64,000 nt of DNA from Lineus longissimus (lineage: Eukaryota > Nemertea > Pilidiophora > Heteronemertea > Lineidae), in assembly GCF_910592395.1 (NCBI RefSeq), contig NC_088320.1, positions 9,362,001 to 9,426,000 of the forward strand, in the 5' to 3' direction. Both the position numbers and the translations under genes were made by a program. Every line of letters starts with the position of its first letter. The stretch's first letter is position 1. This document shows positions 54,961-64,000 of the stretch, one piece after another. A model generated the notes under the pieces. The model saw only the letters and a list, made by a program, of their open reading frames with translations, made no database searches and was not told the origin of the DNA.

Positions 54961-55170
54961 ATAGTGGACTCTCCCCTGAGGGTGCCTTGAAATGCTGCTA
55001 AGTGGGATGTCATAGTCTAAGCCTAGGCAAATACAGGATTAATTAACCTCTACAGAGCCCTAGGAATTTCAGATGATGGTTGTTTCTTGTACTAGACACA
55101 AGCAAACAACATAATTATCCTATTCCTAAGCATTTCCATAATGGGTCATCTGTAAACCAAAGGACTTTTT

Positions 55171-56164
55171 GGCTCACCCTAGGGGAGTCTATACAATACC
55201 GCAGTGTCCGTCGTCCGTCGTCGTCGTCCGTTGTATCCTAGTTCAAAAACAGTGGCACGTTTTTTAACCGCTAGGCCTATGAACTTAAAACTTTGTACAC
55301 ATGACCCCCTAGGTCAGATGACCCGTGACACTAAATTTCTGTCCGATCTGATTCTCTACTTGGCCACCAGGGGGCCAAATGTGGATATCTAAAAAGTGTG
55401 ATATCTCGCTTATTAGTGACTTGTTTTCGATAAAACTTTTGTGGAAGGCACTCATAGCAAGGATACATCATTTATCCTACGGGTTTTTAATTTGATCTAC
55501 TTTTCAAGGTCGCAGAGGTCAAATGGCGTGAATTGGCCGTTTGAGTGTAACTATGGCACGTTTCTCAACCACCAAAGCTATGAGCTTGAAACTTGGTACA
55601 TATAACCCCCTATATCAGATAACCTCTGGTGCTGAATTTCAGCCTGATCTGATTCTTGAATTTGCCACTAGGGGGCCAAAACAGAAAAAGTAAGAAGTGC
55701 AATAGCCTGCTTATTAGCAAATTGTTTTTGATGAATTTTTTATGGCAGGGACCCCTAGCAAGGTTACCTCAGATGTTGCACGATTTTTCGGATTTGACCT
55801 ACTTTTTAAGGTCGCAGAGGTCAAATGGCGTAAATTTGCCGTTTGAGTGTAACTATGGCACGTTTTTCAACCGCAACAGTTATGAACTTAAAACTTTGAA
55901 CAAATGACCCCCTAGGTCAGTTGACCTTTTACACTGAATTTTGGTTCGGTCTAATTATTGACTTGGCCACCAGGGGGCCCAAACTCAAAACTCAAAAAGT
56001 GTGATTTCTCGCTTATTACTGATTTGTTTTTGATAAAAGCGGGGATTGCCCATCAGTATCCAATGCAATGAAGACAACAATTTTTGGCTACATACTGTAG
56101 CACTTTCTGTAACTGTCTACTAAAAATACTTACGGTGAGCACAATGGCCCCTGGCCGTTTCATT
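55171..56164 (+). mobile_element. GCTCACC-type element, copy 10 (complete)
   Basis: It starts GGCTCACCCTAGGGGAGTC, with GTCCGTCGTCGTCGTCC, three monomers (TGGCCACCAGGGGGCCA at 55361). It ends CGGTGAGCACAATGGCCCCT then GGCCGTTTCATT. It finishes ~11 bp before the exon 3 splice acceptor of the KDZ gene. Confidence 0.8.
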
Positions 56165-56174
56165 CATTCTTCAG

Positions 56175-56231
56175 CTGTGGCAAGCTCTACAAGTAGTACT
56201 GTACGAGAACCGTACAATTTAGTGCAGAATG
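56175..56231 (+). CDS. KDZ gene exon 3
   Basis: The acceptor cattcttcag lies only ~11 bp after the end of a GCTCACC element, and the donor is atg|gtaagg. Phases are 1 and 1. It encodes a Ser/Thr-rich VASSTSSTVREPYNLVQN segment. Confidence 0.45.
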
Positions 56232-56700
56232 GTAAGGATCTTTGCCTCTGTGTAGGAGCTTGCCCATCTTTATTATCTATTTAAATATCAAAGAATTTTA
56301 ATCAGATAATCAATTCAATCAACGAATTATAGTAATCGGGGATAACTATTTTTAAGGTGCCTGTTTACAAAAACCTGAAGAGACTACCTTATAGTATACT
56401 CTCTTGACAAATTTTATGACCCGTATGTTGCAGTTACCATCCATTAGCCAAAGTTTATTCAACATTTAGCAGAAGTAAAAAATAACTGCTCTCAAATAAG
56501 CTCATGAATTATCTGCCACTGTGACGCAATATTACCTATGGAGCTAGGTGTCTGGCCATTGATGAGCAAGATTTTAATTCTATGACATAACAAATTAAAG
56601 TAAAGCCAACTGAGACACAAGAGTTTTTGCAAAATTTGCGTTTTTGACCCGCCCCAACCTTATAAGGACAAATCTATCTAGCAAACTCTTTTTATTCCAG

Positions 56701-56802
56701 ACCATTTTTCGGGAGAAGTTCCAATTGTTCAGCAGGGTCCTAGTGATGTGTGTGTTTTGGAGGAGCCTGCTATACCTGATCGACGCCAACCAGAAAAAAG
56801 TG
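56701..56802 (+). CDS. KDZ gene exon 4
   Basis: It lies between tttattccag and gtg|gtatgt; phases 1 and 1. It encodes an acidic linker (VLEEPAIPDRRQPEKS). No domain. Confidence 0.5.
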
Positions 56803-57074
56803 GTATGTATCAACTCTAAATTTTTCTATTGGTTGCGTTTTTCAACTAGGGCAATTTTGCAACATGGTTTTTTTGTCAGAGCTGCATTGAACAATCTGAA
56901 AGAAGAACTGCGACAAGAGTTAGGTCTGCTCTCTAAATTCCTTTTAAGAAAACCATTGCTTTGCATCATAAAATGATTCATGATTCCACCTTCGTCATTC
57001 AACGAATCAAAATGCAAATTTGAAAAAAAACGGATTATTCATAAGTTTTTGTCACTTTGCTCCTACTTTTTCAG

Positions 57075-57297
57075 AAATGGAAAAACTTCTGAAACTCCTC
57101 GAAGAAGTGAAAACTCTTGGATTGATTCCTCTCGAGCTGAAGTCAAAGTATGTGCCTCACGCAGAACGAAAACAACGTGCTGAGGGAGATTGGTCAAGTT
57201 TGAGGCCAGTCCTCCTTGCAGCTATGCTGACTAAACGAGGGGACTGTTTTTCAAGTGAGATGCTTTGCTCCAAATGTGATGCTGGTGCACTAATTAG
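57075..57297 (+). CDS. KDZ gene exon 5 (first CxC half)
   Basis: It lies between tactttttcag and tag|gttagt; entered in phase 1 and left in phase 2. It encodes a leucine-rich helix (MEKLLKLLEEVKTLGLIPLE), a WSSLRPVLLAAMLTKRGDCF segment and CSKC at the end, the first pair of a zinc-cluster. Confidence 0.65.
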
Positions 57298-57332
57298 GTT
57301 AGTGGCACTTTTGTTTCAGAGTTTATCATGGG

Positions 57333-57600
57333 CCTCATAGCCTAGTGGTTAACACTGCTGGCTACCCAAATTAGGGCCCGTATGAACTGTCGTGGCTTTC
57401 AAGGAACCACTAAAATTCCTGGCTCTTTACAACACACATTTACAACTCATGAACTACTTGAGGGTTTGTCGGATGAGACTTAAAGCTGTTGTCCCTTGTA
57501 TCTGAGTGTCTATGCCAGGGCAAGTAAAAGATCCCACATAGGTGGTTGACTCCATACCTCTGGCTAAAATCTCCTAGGGTTACGACGCCGGTAATGATAT
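57333..57600 (+). mobile_element. tRNA-derived SINE-like sequence
   Basis: The 5' part resembles a tRNA with an A box (CATAGCCTAGTGGTTAACAC). A degenerate B-box region follows. Then come GATGAGACTTAAAGCTGTTG and GGCAAGTAAAAGATCCCACA, typical of the central domain of several marine-invertebrate SINEs. It ends in AT-rich TGATATGATATG. Intronic. Confidence 0.6.
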
Positions 57601-57767
57601 GATATGTTATATTATTTGAGGGTGACTTTTTTCTATTTGCATAACCTCACCGAAGTAACATTGTTGGTGTTCCTGTTTTATGAAATATTGGGTATCCTGT
57701 TAAGCCGTTTCCCTTGCCTGATGTTGTAGGGTATTGACCTCTACCCATTTATTTTATTTCACTTCAG

Positions 57768-57895
57768 TTGTCTGGATTGTAAGTCCTAGCACAGGCGTTT
57801 CACCAAAATTCATGGATATGTGGAGCCTCTTCAGCCACATGATGTCGTAAGGAAGAAAATTTCAGATGATGGATTTAAGAGGATGGTTGTTTTGG
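57768..57895 (+). pseudogene. KDZ gene exon 6 with in-frame TAG
   Basis: It lies between atttcacttcag and ttgg|gtaag. The phase-2 entry gives CLDC, which completes the CSKC..CLDC cluster. A TAG (57787-57789) interrupts the frame and it then stays open through an IHGYVEPLQPHDVV segment to a phase-1 end. The protein-like sequence on both sides shows the stop is a lesion, not an exon end. Confidence 0.6.
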
Positions 57896-58541
57896 GTAAG
57901 TTTTCAATCTCATTATTAAATGCAGTAAAAATGAAACATTGATTTGGTGACCCACTCCCGATACTTGCGTAACACAAATGATGATAACAGTCCCTTAACT
58001 CGTACTCCTTGGGGAAAAAGTCTAAGTCCTCACTGAAATTGCAATTGTACGAAATGTAACAGTCCAATAATTTCACTTCCTTGCATCTGCTTAATTCCTT
58101 ACTCTATGTATGCCCTTCGGCATGATTGAGAAACTCTTAATCTGCACCTGTGGTTCTGTTAGCTGTTACTACTATACAGGCAGTGATTTTTTTCAATTGG
58201 TGGGGCATGATTGATGGACACAGTGACAGCCTATTGACACAATCCAGTTGCTGTAAACTCTCCGAAATTATTGTATCTAGGTGAAAGTGTGTCAGACTGC
58301 TTGTACCAGGGTTATGTTGGCTACAGTGGTTCCCTTTTGGCTTTAGTGCAGTCTGACTGAGCAAATGTTCAATATCAAAACTGGTGATATCTCACTTCAT
58401 GCATGAACCGAGTTGGTAGCTTGGAGAAATGTCTTAGCCTGTAAAGTTTGATCATCATTTATTTTGTTTACACACACAAAATTGTGCCAGTATTATTGGT
58501 TGTTCTTGGCAGTACTGACTTAGAAAATATTTCAATTACAG

Positions 58542-58643
58542 ATCGTTATGTGGATGTTCGGAGTCCTTGTATATGTCTACATTGTGATGGTACCTCTTTT
58601 CGTAAAGAAAGCCACTACTCATGTGCATACGTTACCACGAAAG
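58542..58643 (+). CDS. KDZ gene exon 7 (CICLHC cluster)
   Basis: It lies between tcaattacag and aaag|gtactt; phases 1 and 1. It encodes SPCICLHCDG and a following HYSCAY segment, a cysteine cluster as found N-terminal to KDZ cores. Confidence 0.7.
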
Positions 58644-59004
58644 GTACTTGTATTAGTATCTTGACTACGATTTCTGATATTATAGCCCTTCTTGTATGAT
58701 TGTGGGTATAATTGGTGCAGAAACTTGACCAATGCCAAAATGCTGTGAATGATATGATCACAAGATAGAATGTACGTTTTTGAAAGCCAGATGTTTTTTG
58801 TTGAATTATGCAAAGAAATGGGATGTAAAGGTGTCATACAAAATTATTAATTTTGAAAAATGAAATACGGAAAAAACGTTGCTGTATCATGTACGGAAAT
58901 CACTATTATTTCTGGTTGATGGCAATTTCGTGCTCTTTTTTGCGCTCTGTTCAATCAATGTCATTTTGTTTTTCTGGCAATTCCAAAATTTCTCTGTATT
59001 CCAG

Positions 59005-59130
59005 GACGTTCAAACATGTACATACCAAAGTTCTTCTGCACTTCATGTGATGCGGGTGTAGAGAGCAAGATTTCAGTGTCCGATGTTGTTGTCAATGATC
59101 TATGGCCAGGATCTCCAAGTATTTCTTCAG
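59005..59130 (+). CDS. KDZ gene exon 8 (FFCTSC cluster)
   Basis: It lies between gtattccag and tcag|gttagt; phases 1 and 1. It encodes YIPKFFCTSCDAGVESKI and then LWPGSPSISS, the latter matching the WPxSP block before the KDZ helical region. Confidence 0.75.
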
Positions 59131-59233
59131 GTTAGTTTTTTAACATTACAAGTAATGCAATACATGTACAAGATTATACCACCAGTGCAGCATAATTGCA
59201 AGATATTAACCTGGTCAATAAAAAATGGTTGAG

Positions 59234-59711
59234 GGGCTGTAGCAAAATTAAGTGAAGCCAATAGAAACAAAATATTTTAGTTTCTCCTCCAACCCCCTCC
59301 CCCTCAGAAACTAAAATATTATGATTTTTGGCTCACTTTCCATTGCTTTGTGTTGCACCTTTTGACTTTTGGCACTTTTTGACAAACATCAAGGTGGGAT
59401 CCTAATCTGCTTGAGGGCAAGTGGTTAAACAGGGGGTTTAAAAGTTCTGGTAGTAAACTGCTGCTCAGGAAAAGTTGGAAACTACCAGGCATTTAGGAGC
59501 AGATTTTTGCATTTTGAAGGCCAGAAAATGCTTCAGGAAGGGTCTTAAATATATACCCAGGCTAGTAAAAAAAAAATTTCGTTTTTTTAGGGGGGGTTTG
59601 TTGAGGCTTTATTTGGGAGAAAAAAATTATGACCCCCTGACCCCCTGACCCCCACCCCTCAAACGTAAATTTTTCGTTTCTTTTGGCTTCATTTTAGTTT
59701 TGCTACAGCCC
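59234..59711. mobile_element. Small TIR element in KDZ intron 8
   Basis: GGGCTGTAGCAAAA at 59234 is inverted at 59698-59711, and similarity continues to ~33 bp (..GAAGCCAA.AGAAAC). A second ACTAAAATATT pair and C-rich tracts lie inside. No TSD or transposase. Confidence 0.65.
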
Positions 59712-59975
59712 TTTTAATTGTGTCACACGCATATCCCATGTATATATTTGTATACATGTAATAATCCAATTCACTTATAAATGAAGAAATTGCTGAATCT
59801 AAATTTTCGTCACTCCTCTGCCATAAACATATTTCAATAGCGTATTGAGCAAGGTCAAACCATTATAAGTGCCATTTCTTAATAGTGAATGTAAAGGATG
59901 TCCACACATTAACGGAATTAAAAATGTTGTACCTGCTATAAAAATGGAATACCGGTACTGCTCTCAACATTGCAG

Positions 59976-60097
59976 GAATGTACATATTTGAGGCTGATGT
60001 CCTGAGATGGTACCATTATCTGAAGATGGAGAGCCCTTCCCTCTCTAGACACTCATTTTTGGCAGCATTGGAGCAGTTTTCTAGAATACAAGGAAAT
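59976..60097 (+). CDS. KDZ gene exon 9
   Basis: It lies between caacattgcag and aaat|gtgagt; entered in phase 1 and left in phase 0. It encodes FEADVLRWYHYLKMESPSLS and FLAALEQFSRIQGN, the helical block common in KDZ proteins. Confidence 0.75.
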
Positions 60098-60487
60098 GTG
60101 AGTGTTGAATCTTTGTTCTGCTGGCATGTACCAATTTATGGATCAATTGTACACTGCAATGTCAATGAATGTGGTTAAGGGAGTTGATACCGAACAGGAG
60201 GTATCGGTTGTCTCACCAAAACCGCGAGGGTGAAGCCTCAGTTTTGGCAAACTTTTCAGCTTCGCTGGAGTGTGCTGATGTCATAGACAATGCACTGATC
60301 CTATGACTTCATGGCAATACTTGTAGAGGTATTGTACCTGACAAGTATTGAGTCATTCATATCGATCTCTCTTCGGGCCAGCACACATGGACTACCTTTT
60401 TCCAAAAGTGCACAGATTTTATGGGATCGCAACCAAGTCACATGGCCAAAAAGGATTTTTTCAATTTGCATGCTTTTCTGATTTCAG

Positions 60488-60664
60488 CTGCAAACAATTT
60501 CACCGCAGCCAAGACTGAGCCTACAATGAGTGGCAGTATTGCCAATTTGCATTGGAAACTATGTCTGGTGCTGAATGGATGGACTGTCCAGCTTGTTCCA
60601 ATGGGATACATGCAGTACACCTCGATGGAAATAAGAAATTGTATCAATTTAAAGGACAGAACCA
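60488..60664 (+). pseudogene. KDZ gene exon 10 (CPAC cluster), damaged
   Basis: It ends at acca|gtgagt in phase 2. The conserved reading (NEWQYCQF, CPAC, HLDGNKKLYQFK) is open only from 60519, because TGA at 60516-60518 lies in the same frame. A weak acceptor at 60536 (gtggcag) would join exon 9 in phase 0 and avoid the stop. The better acceptor at 60487 would not. Confidence 0.6.
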
Positions 60665-61196
60665 GTGAGTGAAACTGACAATGATTTTGTTCCAAATATT
60701 GTCTATATGATAGTACAAGTGGGGAAATAGCGTAGGAGGGAGGTTCTCCCACACCAATGGTGTCCAATTCAAAGACAATATTGGAAAAATTACAACTGAA
60801 ATTTGTCTTGCAGTCACTAGTAACTCAACATTTAAATCGATTTTGATAACATTGCAACCACTTTTCTCTGACTGATTATCAATCAATACAGTCAAATGAC
60901 AATTTTGTTGAAGTGGTTCCTCTCAGAAATAACCTGTGACTAATCGCTTAGCGCAGGTCAGTAAGAACTAGTTTCACCAGGAGGAATAACATTTGCGCAA
61001 CTTGCAGCCCTCTCTGACTTTGCTTACATCATTTCAGTGTTGAAAGACATGCTGGACGTCGACTGATAATGTAAAAAAGCCACCTGTGATTTGGTTTTTG
61101 CACTTTCATAGATTGCATTATTCTCTGACTTGAATATCATTTATAATATAATATTAACCTCCTGCACTCGTATATCAATCATGAAATATTTTTCAG

Positions 61197-61290
61197 AACA
61201 TCAACAGAAAATCATTTTGGTGATATATTTATTGTGAAAGACAAGGAGGTCGCTGAATTTGTGAAGGAAGTGAAGAACATTGGAGAACAG
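61197..61290 (+). CDS. KDZ gene exon 11
   Basis: It lies between tatttttcag and acag|gtaaac; entered in phase 2 and left in phase 0. It encodes NHFGDIFIVKDKEVAEFVKE, matching the segment before the KDZ catalytic core. Confidence 0.7.
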
Positions 61291-61299
61291 GTAAACATA

Positions 61300-62282
61300 T
61301 CTGCTTTTTCAATATCCATGCATAATGTGTATTTTCGGTCTACAGGAGAAATGTGGTGAACGCAGCATGTACATGTAGTTGGCCGTTAACAACAAACAAG
61401 CAGTTATAATGACTATGTGCTTATCTATGACATTCTCACTTCACATCGATGGGTTCACATCAATGTATAATTCCTGAAGTGCTTCAAAACCCTCACGATT
61501 TTGCTGCTGTTGCTGGAACTTGGTGAGGCCAGCACAAATAGCACCATCTTTGGTTGTCTTAAATTTTATGTATAACTTGACGCAAGGGCCCAACGCGCCG
61601 CGTAGCGGCAAAAAAGCGAAGCTGGCAAAACATTTATAACGGGTCACCGTCACTTATTATTGGACTTAAAGCGCATTTACGGGGTTGCAACTATTTTGCT
61701 TTATAGTGTCACCAGGAAAGAAAAGCATGCGACCTAACGCCGATCTATTTGTATAAAGTGATAATCGGAAGGTATATAGTAGGAAATATCAATAAAATAA
61801 TCATTCCATGTCGTCTTTTGAGGGCATTTTTGATTGTAAAAAATATATGTGTACGTCACCGGAGTCTCTGCAATGATAATTTTATCACAGCAGTCTCGCG
61901 CAAGTAGAAGTTCTTTATCTATTAGTTCTTCACTTATTAGTCTCAATGTCTGGCGCAAAGCCAGACGTTTTCCATTACGATTTCACTACAATGTTTGACA
62001 AAAAGGAGCAGTGCGCGAGATATGCTAATGAGCAGACTTCCCTCGCTTGAGTTTCGGAAGAATGTTCCATATCGCGCTAAGCTGACCACTGCTGACCATG
62101 ACAGACGTGCATTGGACTGGTACAGGTTGGAACTGAACATTGAATATGCTGGTGGTGACGCTTTCTGATGAGAAGTTGGTCGTGACTGATGCAGTATCCT
62201 TGGACTTGTCCACAGCATCGTTCAATCATTGCTCTCTGAGCTGCCTTGATCCTGTACTTACCCAAATACTGAGACCAAATGC
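61300..62282. other. KDZ intron 11, left part
   Basis: No recognised family. A minus frame at 61441-61653 ends with GAICAGLTKFQQQQQNREGF and another near 62077-62316 looks weakly protein-like. Both may be pieces of an inserted element, but no domain is identifiable. Confidence 0.3.
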
Positions 62283-62346
62283 CTGTTGACTGTGCTTTAA
62301 GAGAGACTGGCGCCATGCCTAGTCTCTCTTAAAGCACAGTCAACAG
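62283..62346. repeat. Perfect 26-bp hairpin, 12-nt loop
   Basis: CTGTTGACTGTGCTTTAAGA.. (62283-62308) is exactly inverted at 62321-62346. It may be two transposon ends head to head, or a small hairpin RNA precursor. Confidence 0.85.
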
Positions 62347-62641
62347 ACACCAACCCCCTCAGACTCAGAAACCACAAACGCCCAACCCTTCCTGCTACCT
62401 TAATACTTCTGGGTAGTTTAAAATATATAGAATTCTAATTTTGACATAATTGGACAGCACACGACCAAGAACTAGCCATTTGGAGTGAAAAACTAAGAAA
62501 ACAATTCCCAGCCATTGAAGGAAGGGATAACCTTAAGACCAGTTCAGACAACATAATAGCAGCAACATTGGTAAATACACCAGTGTCCCTTGCACCTGTG
62601 TCTTAATGTTTTGATTAAATCTTTTCTTGGACACTTTCCAG

Positions 62642-62963
62642 GGTACAAGCACATGTGGAGAGACGCATTGGAAGGCTGCCAGAAGCCAGAGCAAGCAGCA
62701 CAGTGCTTTAGCGGAAACTGGACTGGAAATTGCCGTTTGCAGACATGATCACCTGTTGAAGTCTCTCAACATGTTTCTCCACAAGCTGCTTGATGATATG
62801 CCGAATGTGGACTTTGTATGCCAGGATATCATTTGCAAATATTGGCCTTACCTGGAAAGGATCCTCCCAAGTCTTGCAGGTGATCACTCAGCACTTGTTC
62901 GTTATACAAAGCCTTTCCTGAGTGTCTTCCACGCTACAGCTCATGACTGCATGGACATGCCAG
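62642..62963 (+). CDS. KDZ transposase core exon 12
   Basis: The acceptor is acactttccag. The exon encodes TCGETHWKAAR, AETGLEIAVCRHDHLLKSLN, CQDIICKYWPYLERILPSLA and KPFLSVFHATAHDC, hallmark KDZ blocks with acidic and His residues of the presumed catalytic site. The following exon needs phase 1, which fits a GC donor at 62964 (cag|gcattt). A GT donor at 62880 also exists but would cut off the conserved HATAHDC block. Confidence 0.8.
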
Positions 62964-63158
62964 GCATTTTCTTCATTTCTCTTGTCCACAATAAAGCACT
63001 TTGGCATAAACCACAAACTTAAGTTAACATCTTGGTTTGTTAGCTCAATAATGTGAATGCAATTGTAATTTGAATTTTCTGTGATTTTATAGATATTGTA
63101 TTCATAAACTCCCATTTTGGTTGCCAAATTTGTGTTTATACTGAGCTCTCATCTTCAG

Positions 63159-63275
63159 GTAATTTGGGGTGGAAGGTGGCAAAAAGGTTCGGGGCACAAG
63201 CGGGAGAAGAGGCAGAACAGGCCAACAGCTATCTTTCACGAGCTTCTTTTACAACTAAAACAATGGATAAATCAG
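63159..63275 (+). CDS. KDZ transposase core exon 13
   Basis: It lies between ctcatcttcag and atcag|gtgagg; phases 1 and 1. It encodes AGEEAEQANSYLSRASFTTK, corresponding to the conserved GE..EQ..SYLSR block that supplies the last acidic residues of the core. Confidence 0.75.
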
Positions 63276-63772
63276 GTGAGGAAACTTTACCTTTCATTCT
63301 TAGCTTACATGGGTAAGCTTATGTTTTGTCCAACATCTGTCGGTTGCACTTTTGCTCACCACATTGATTCAAGGAATTGAAACTTGCTGAGAACATAATG
63401 TAGAGATGCGCAGCAAAGTACAAATTTGAAGTTTGGAATAAAAACGTCCAAAGCAGTGCGACCTTGCTAAGTTGAGATATTTAAGTGTAGACATGGAAAT
63501 ATGCTCTATTGCTTGTTTGGTATTTGATTTCCTACTACACTGCTGACAGACCTTCAAAGTACAGCCTTGGATCGGAGGCACACAGAAATTTCAGTTTTTT
63601 TGGAAAATGCTTGTTTACATTAATGAAAAGTGTTGCAGTGCCATCAATAAACTGAGTTATCAAGAGGTCCTTTAATAATTGTCTTTTGGAGTGAAATGGC
63701 CTCTGCATATTGTCTACCATAATATAGAAATATTTTTATTTTTTTGTTCTTATTGGCTTTTCCTTTTCTTAG
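63276..63772. other. KDZ intron 13
   Basis: No repeat or gene recognised. Confidence 0.4.
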
Positions 63773-63840
63773 GTAAAGAGGCAGCTAACATGCACTGTAT
63801 TGGAATAGGAATAAGATTCATAAATTGCATCGATTTCTAG
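63773..63840 (+). CDS. KDZ gene exon 14 (possible end)
   Basis: The acceptor is ttttcttag. Phase 1 entry continues with GKEAANMHCIGIGIRF and reaches TAG at 63838-63840. Typical KDZ proteins extend further, so this is either a truncated end or an exon whose true donor was missed. Confidence 0.4.
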
Positions 63841-64000
63841 CTCACAGGTACAAAAAGGTGAGGTTTTTTTTGAGTCGTTGATTTCTGAATTTGGTTTGGT
63901 CTTGCAGATCTCATCTGTGCATATACTTAGTGCAAGATGCACATCATTATTAGCCTGATTATTATGCAGAGATTAGGCCTTACTTTGAATTAACAGATTG

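Larger units (their letters stand above)
50585..63840 (+). pseudogene. KDZ transposase-like gene, multi-exon, decaying
   Basis: Fourteen candidate exons on the + strand join with matching phases. The order is a basic N-terminus, a Cys-cluster region (SKC..CLDC, CICLHC, FFCTSC, CPAC) and a KDZ (Kyakuja-Dileera-Zisupton) core. The core holds ETGLEIAVCRHDHLLKSLNM, CQDIICKYWPYLERI, HATAHDC and AGEEAEQANSYLSR. KDZ proteins are transposases of large DNA transposons, and their N-terminal CxC clusters are thought to bind zinc. Against function there is an in-frame TAG in exon 6 (57787-57789) and an in-frame TGA (60516-60518) in the natural reading of exon 10. A GC rather than GT donor is also needed after exon 12. 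Introns hold pogo, GCTCACC, SINE-like and TIR insertions. A decaying copy or recently dead domesticated gene is most likely. The gene may continue past the window. Confidence 0.7.

Noticed and set aside
57333-57405. Candidate tRNA gene
   Set aside because: The A box is good but the B box and acceptor stem are not. Downstream SINE-type sequence makes a tRNA-derived SINE the better call.
57787-57789. TAG in KDZ exon 6 as programmed readthrough
   Set aside because: No stimulatory context is visible and exon 10 also carries a stop; ordinary decay is simpler.
63159-63275. Alternative frame reading WGGRWQKGSG in KDZ exon 13, implying a frameshift
   Set aside because: The phase-1 frame is open throughout and carries the conserved GEEAEQ..SYLSR block, so no frameshift is required.

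Overview
The window is animal nuclear DNA, most likely from a marine invertebrate. It has spliced genes with GT-AG introns and long introns. It carries Ty3/Gypsy, BEL/Pao and DIRS-type retroelements, a pogo-type DNA transposon and a KDZ-type transposase gene, and many copies of repeats that begin AGCTCACC or GGCTCACC and carry (GTC)n tracts. No bacterial operons, rRNA, intact tRNA gene or CRISPR array were seen. The species cannot be fixed from sequence alone.

Left part (1-26.5 kb). A decayed DIRS-like tyrosine recombinase lies at 257-961 and a 65-bp-arm inverted repeat follows it. Four exons of an unrecognised proline-rich protein gene (2804-14004, + strand) join in consistent phase. Its introns and flanks are full of non-autonomous elements. 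These include GCTCACC-ended elements built of ~300-bp monomers, a related AGCTCAGC-ended element (10570-12259), an eight-unit ~145-bp tandem array (about 9.07-10.1 kb), and several TIR elements with clear target-site duplications (TSDs). At 16.3-18.25 kb three elements are nested inside one another. At 23.06-25.6 kb an inverted-repeat element holds two younger insertions.

Middle part (26.5-45 kb). A complete Ty3/Gypsy retrotransposon (26530-37070, minus strand) has 955-bp LTRs in which I saw no difference, a CTAT TSD, a tRNA-Lys-type primer site, a polypurine tract, and intact gag and pol. The two frames are linked by a convincing -1 frameshift signal. Next to it is a BEL/Pao element (37836-45019, minus strand) with 641/642-bp LTRs and an AGACG TSD. 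It is broken by stops, frameshifts, an internal deletion and a 1.39-kb TIR insertion.

Right part (45-64 kb). An hAT-like foldback element (8-bp TSD) and a Mutator-like element (9-bp TSD) precede a multi-exon + strand gene (50585 to about 63840). Its product has cysteine clusters followed by a KDZ transposase core, and almost all introns are in phase 1. It carries at least one in-frame stop and is best read as a decaying KDZ copy. Its introns hold a near-complete pogo-type transposon (51549-53758), two GCTCACC elements, a tRNA-derived SINE-like sequence and a small TIR element.

Overall the window is a transposon graveyard with one apparently young, intact Gypsy element, one short host-like gene and one KDZ-derived gene. 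The most unusual signals are the frameshift cassette, the repeated palindromes in the Gypsy leader, and a dispersed repeat whose monomer carries both a CTCF-like core and a DR3-type nuclear-receptor site.
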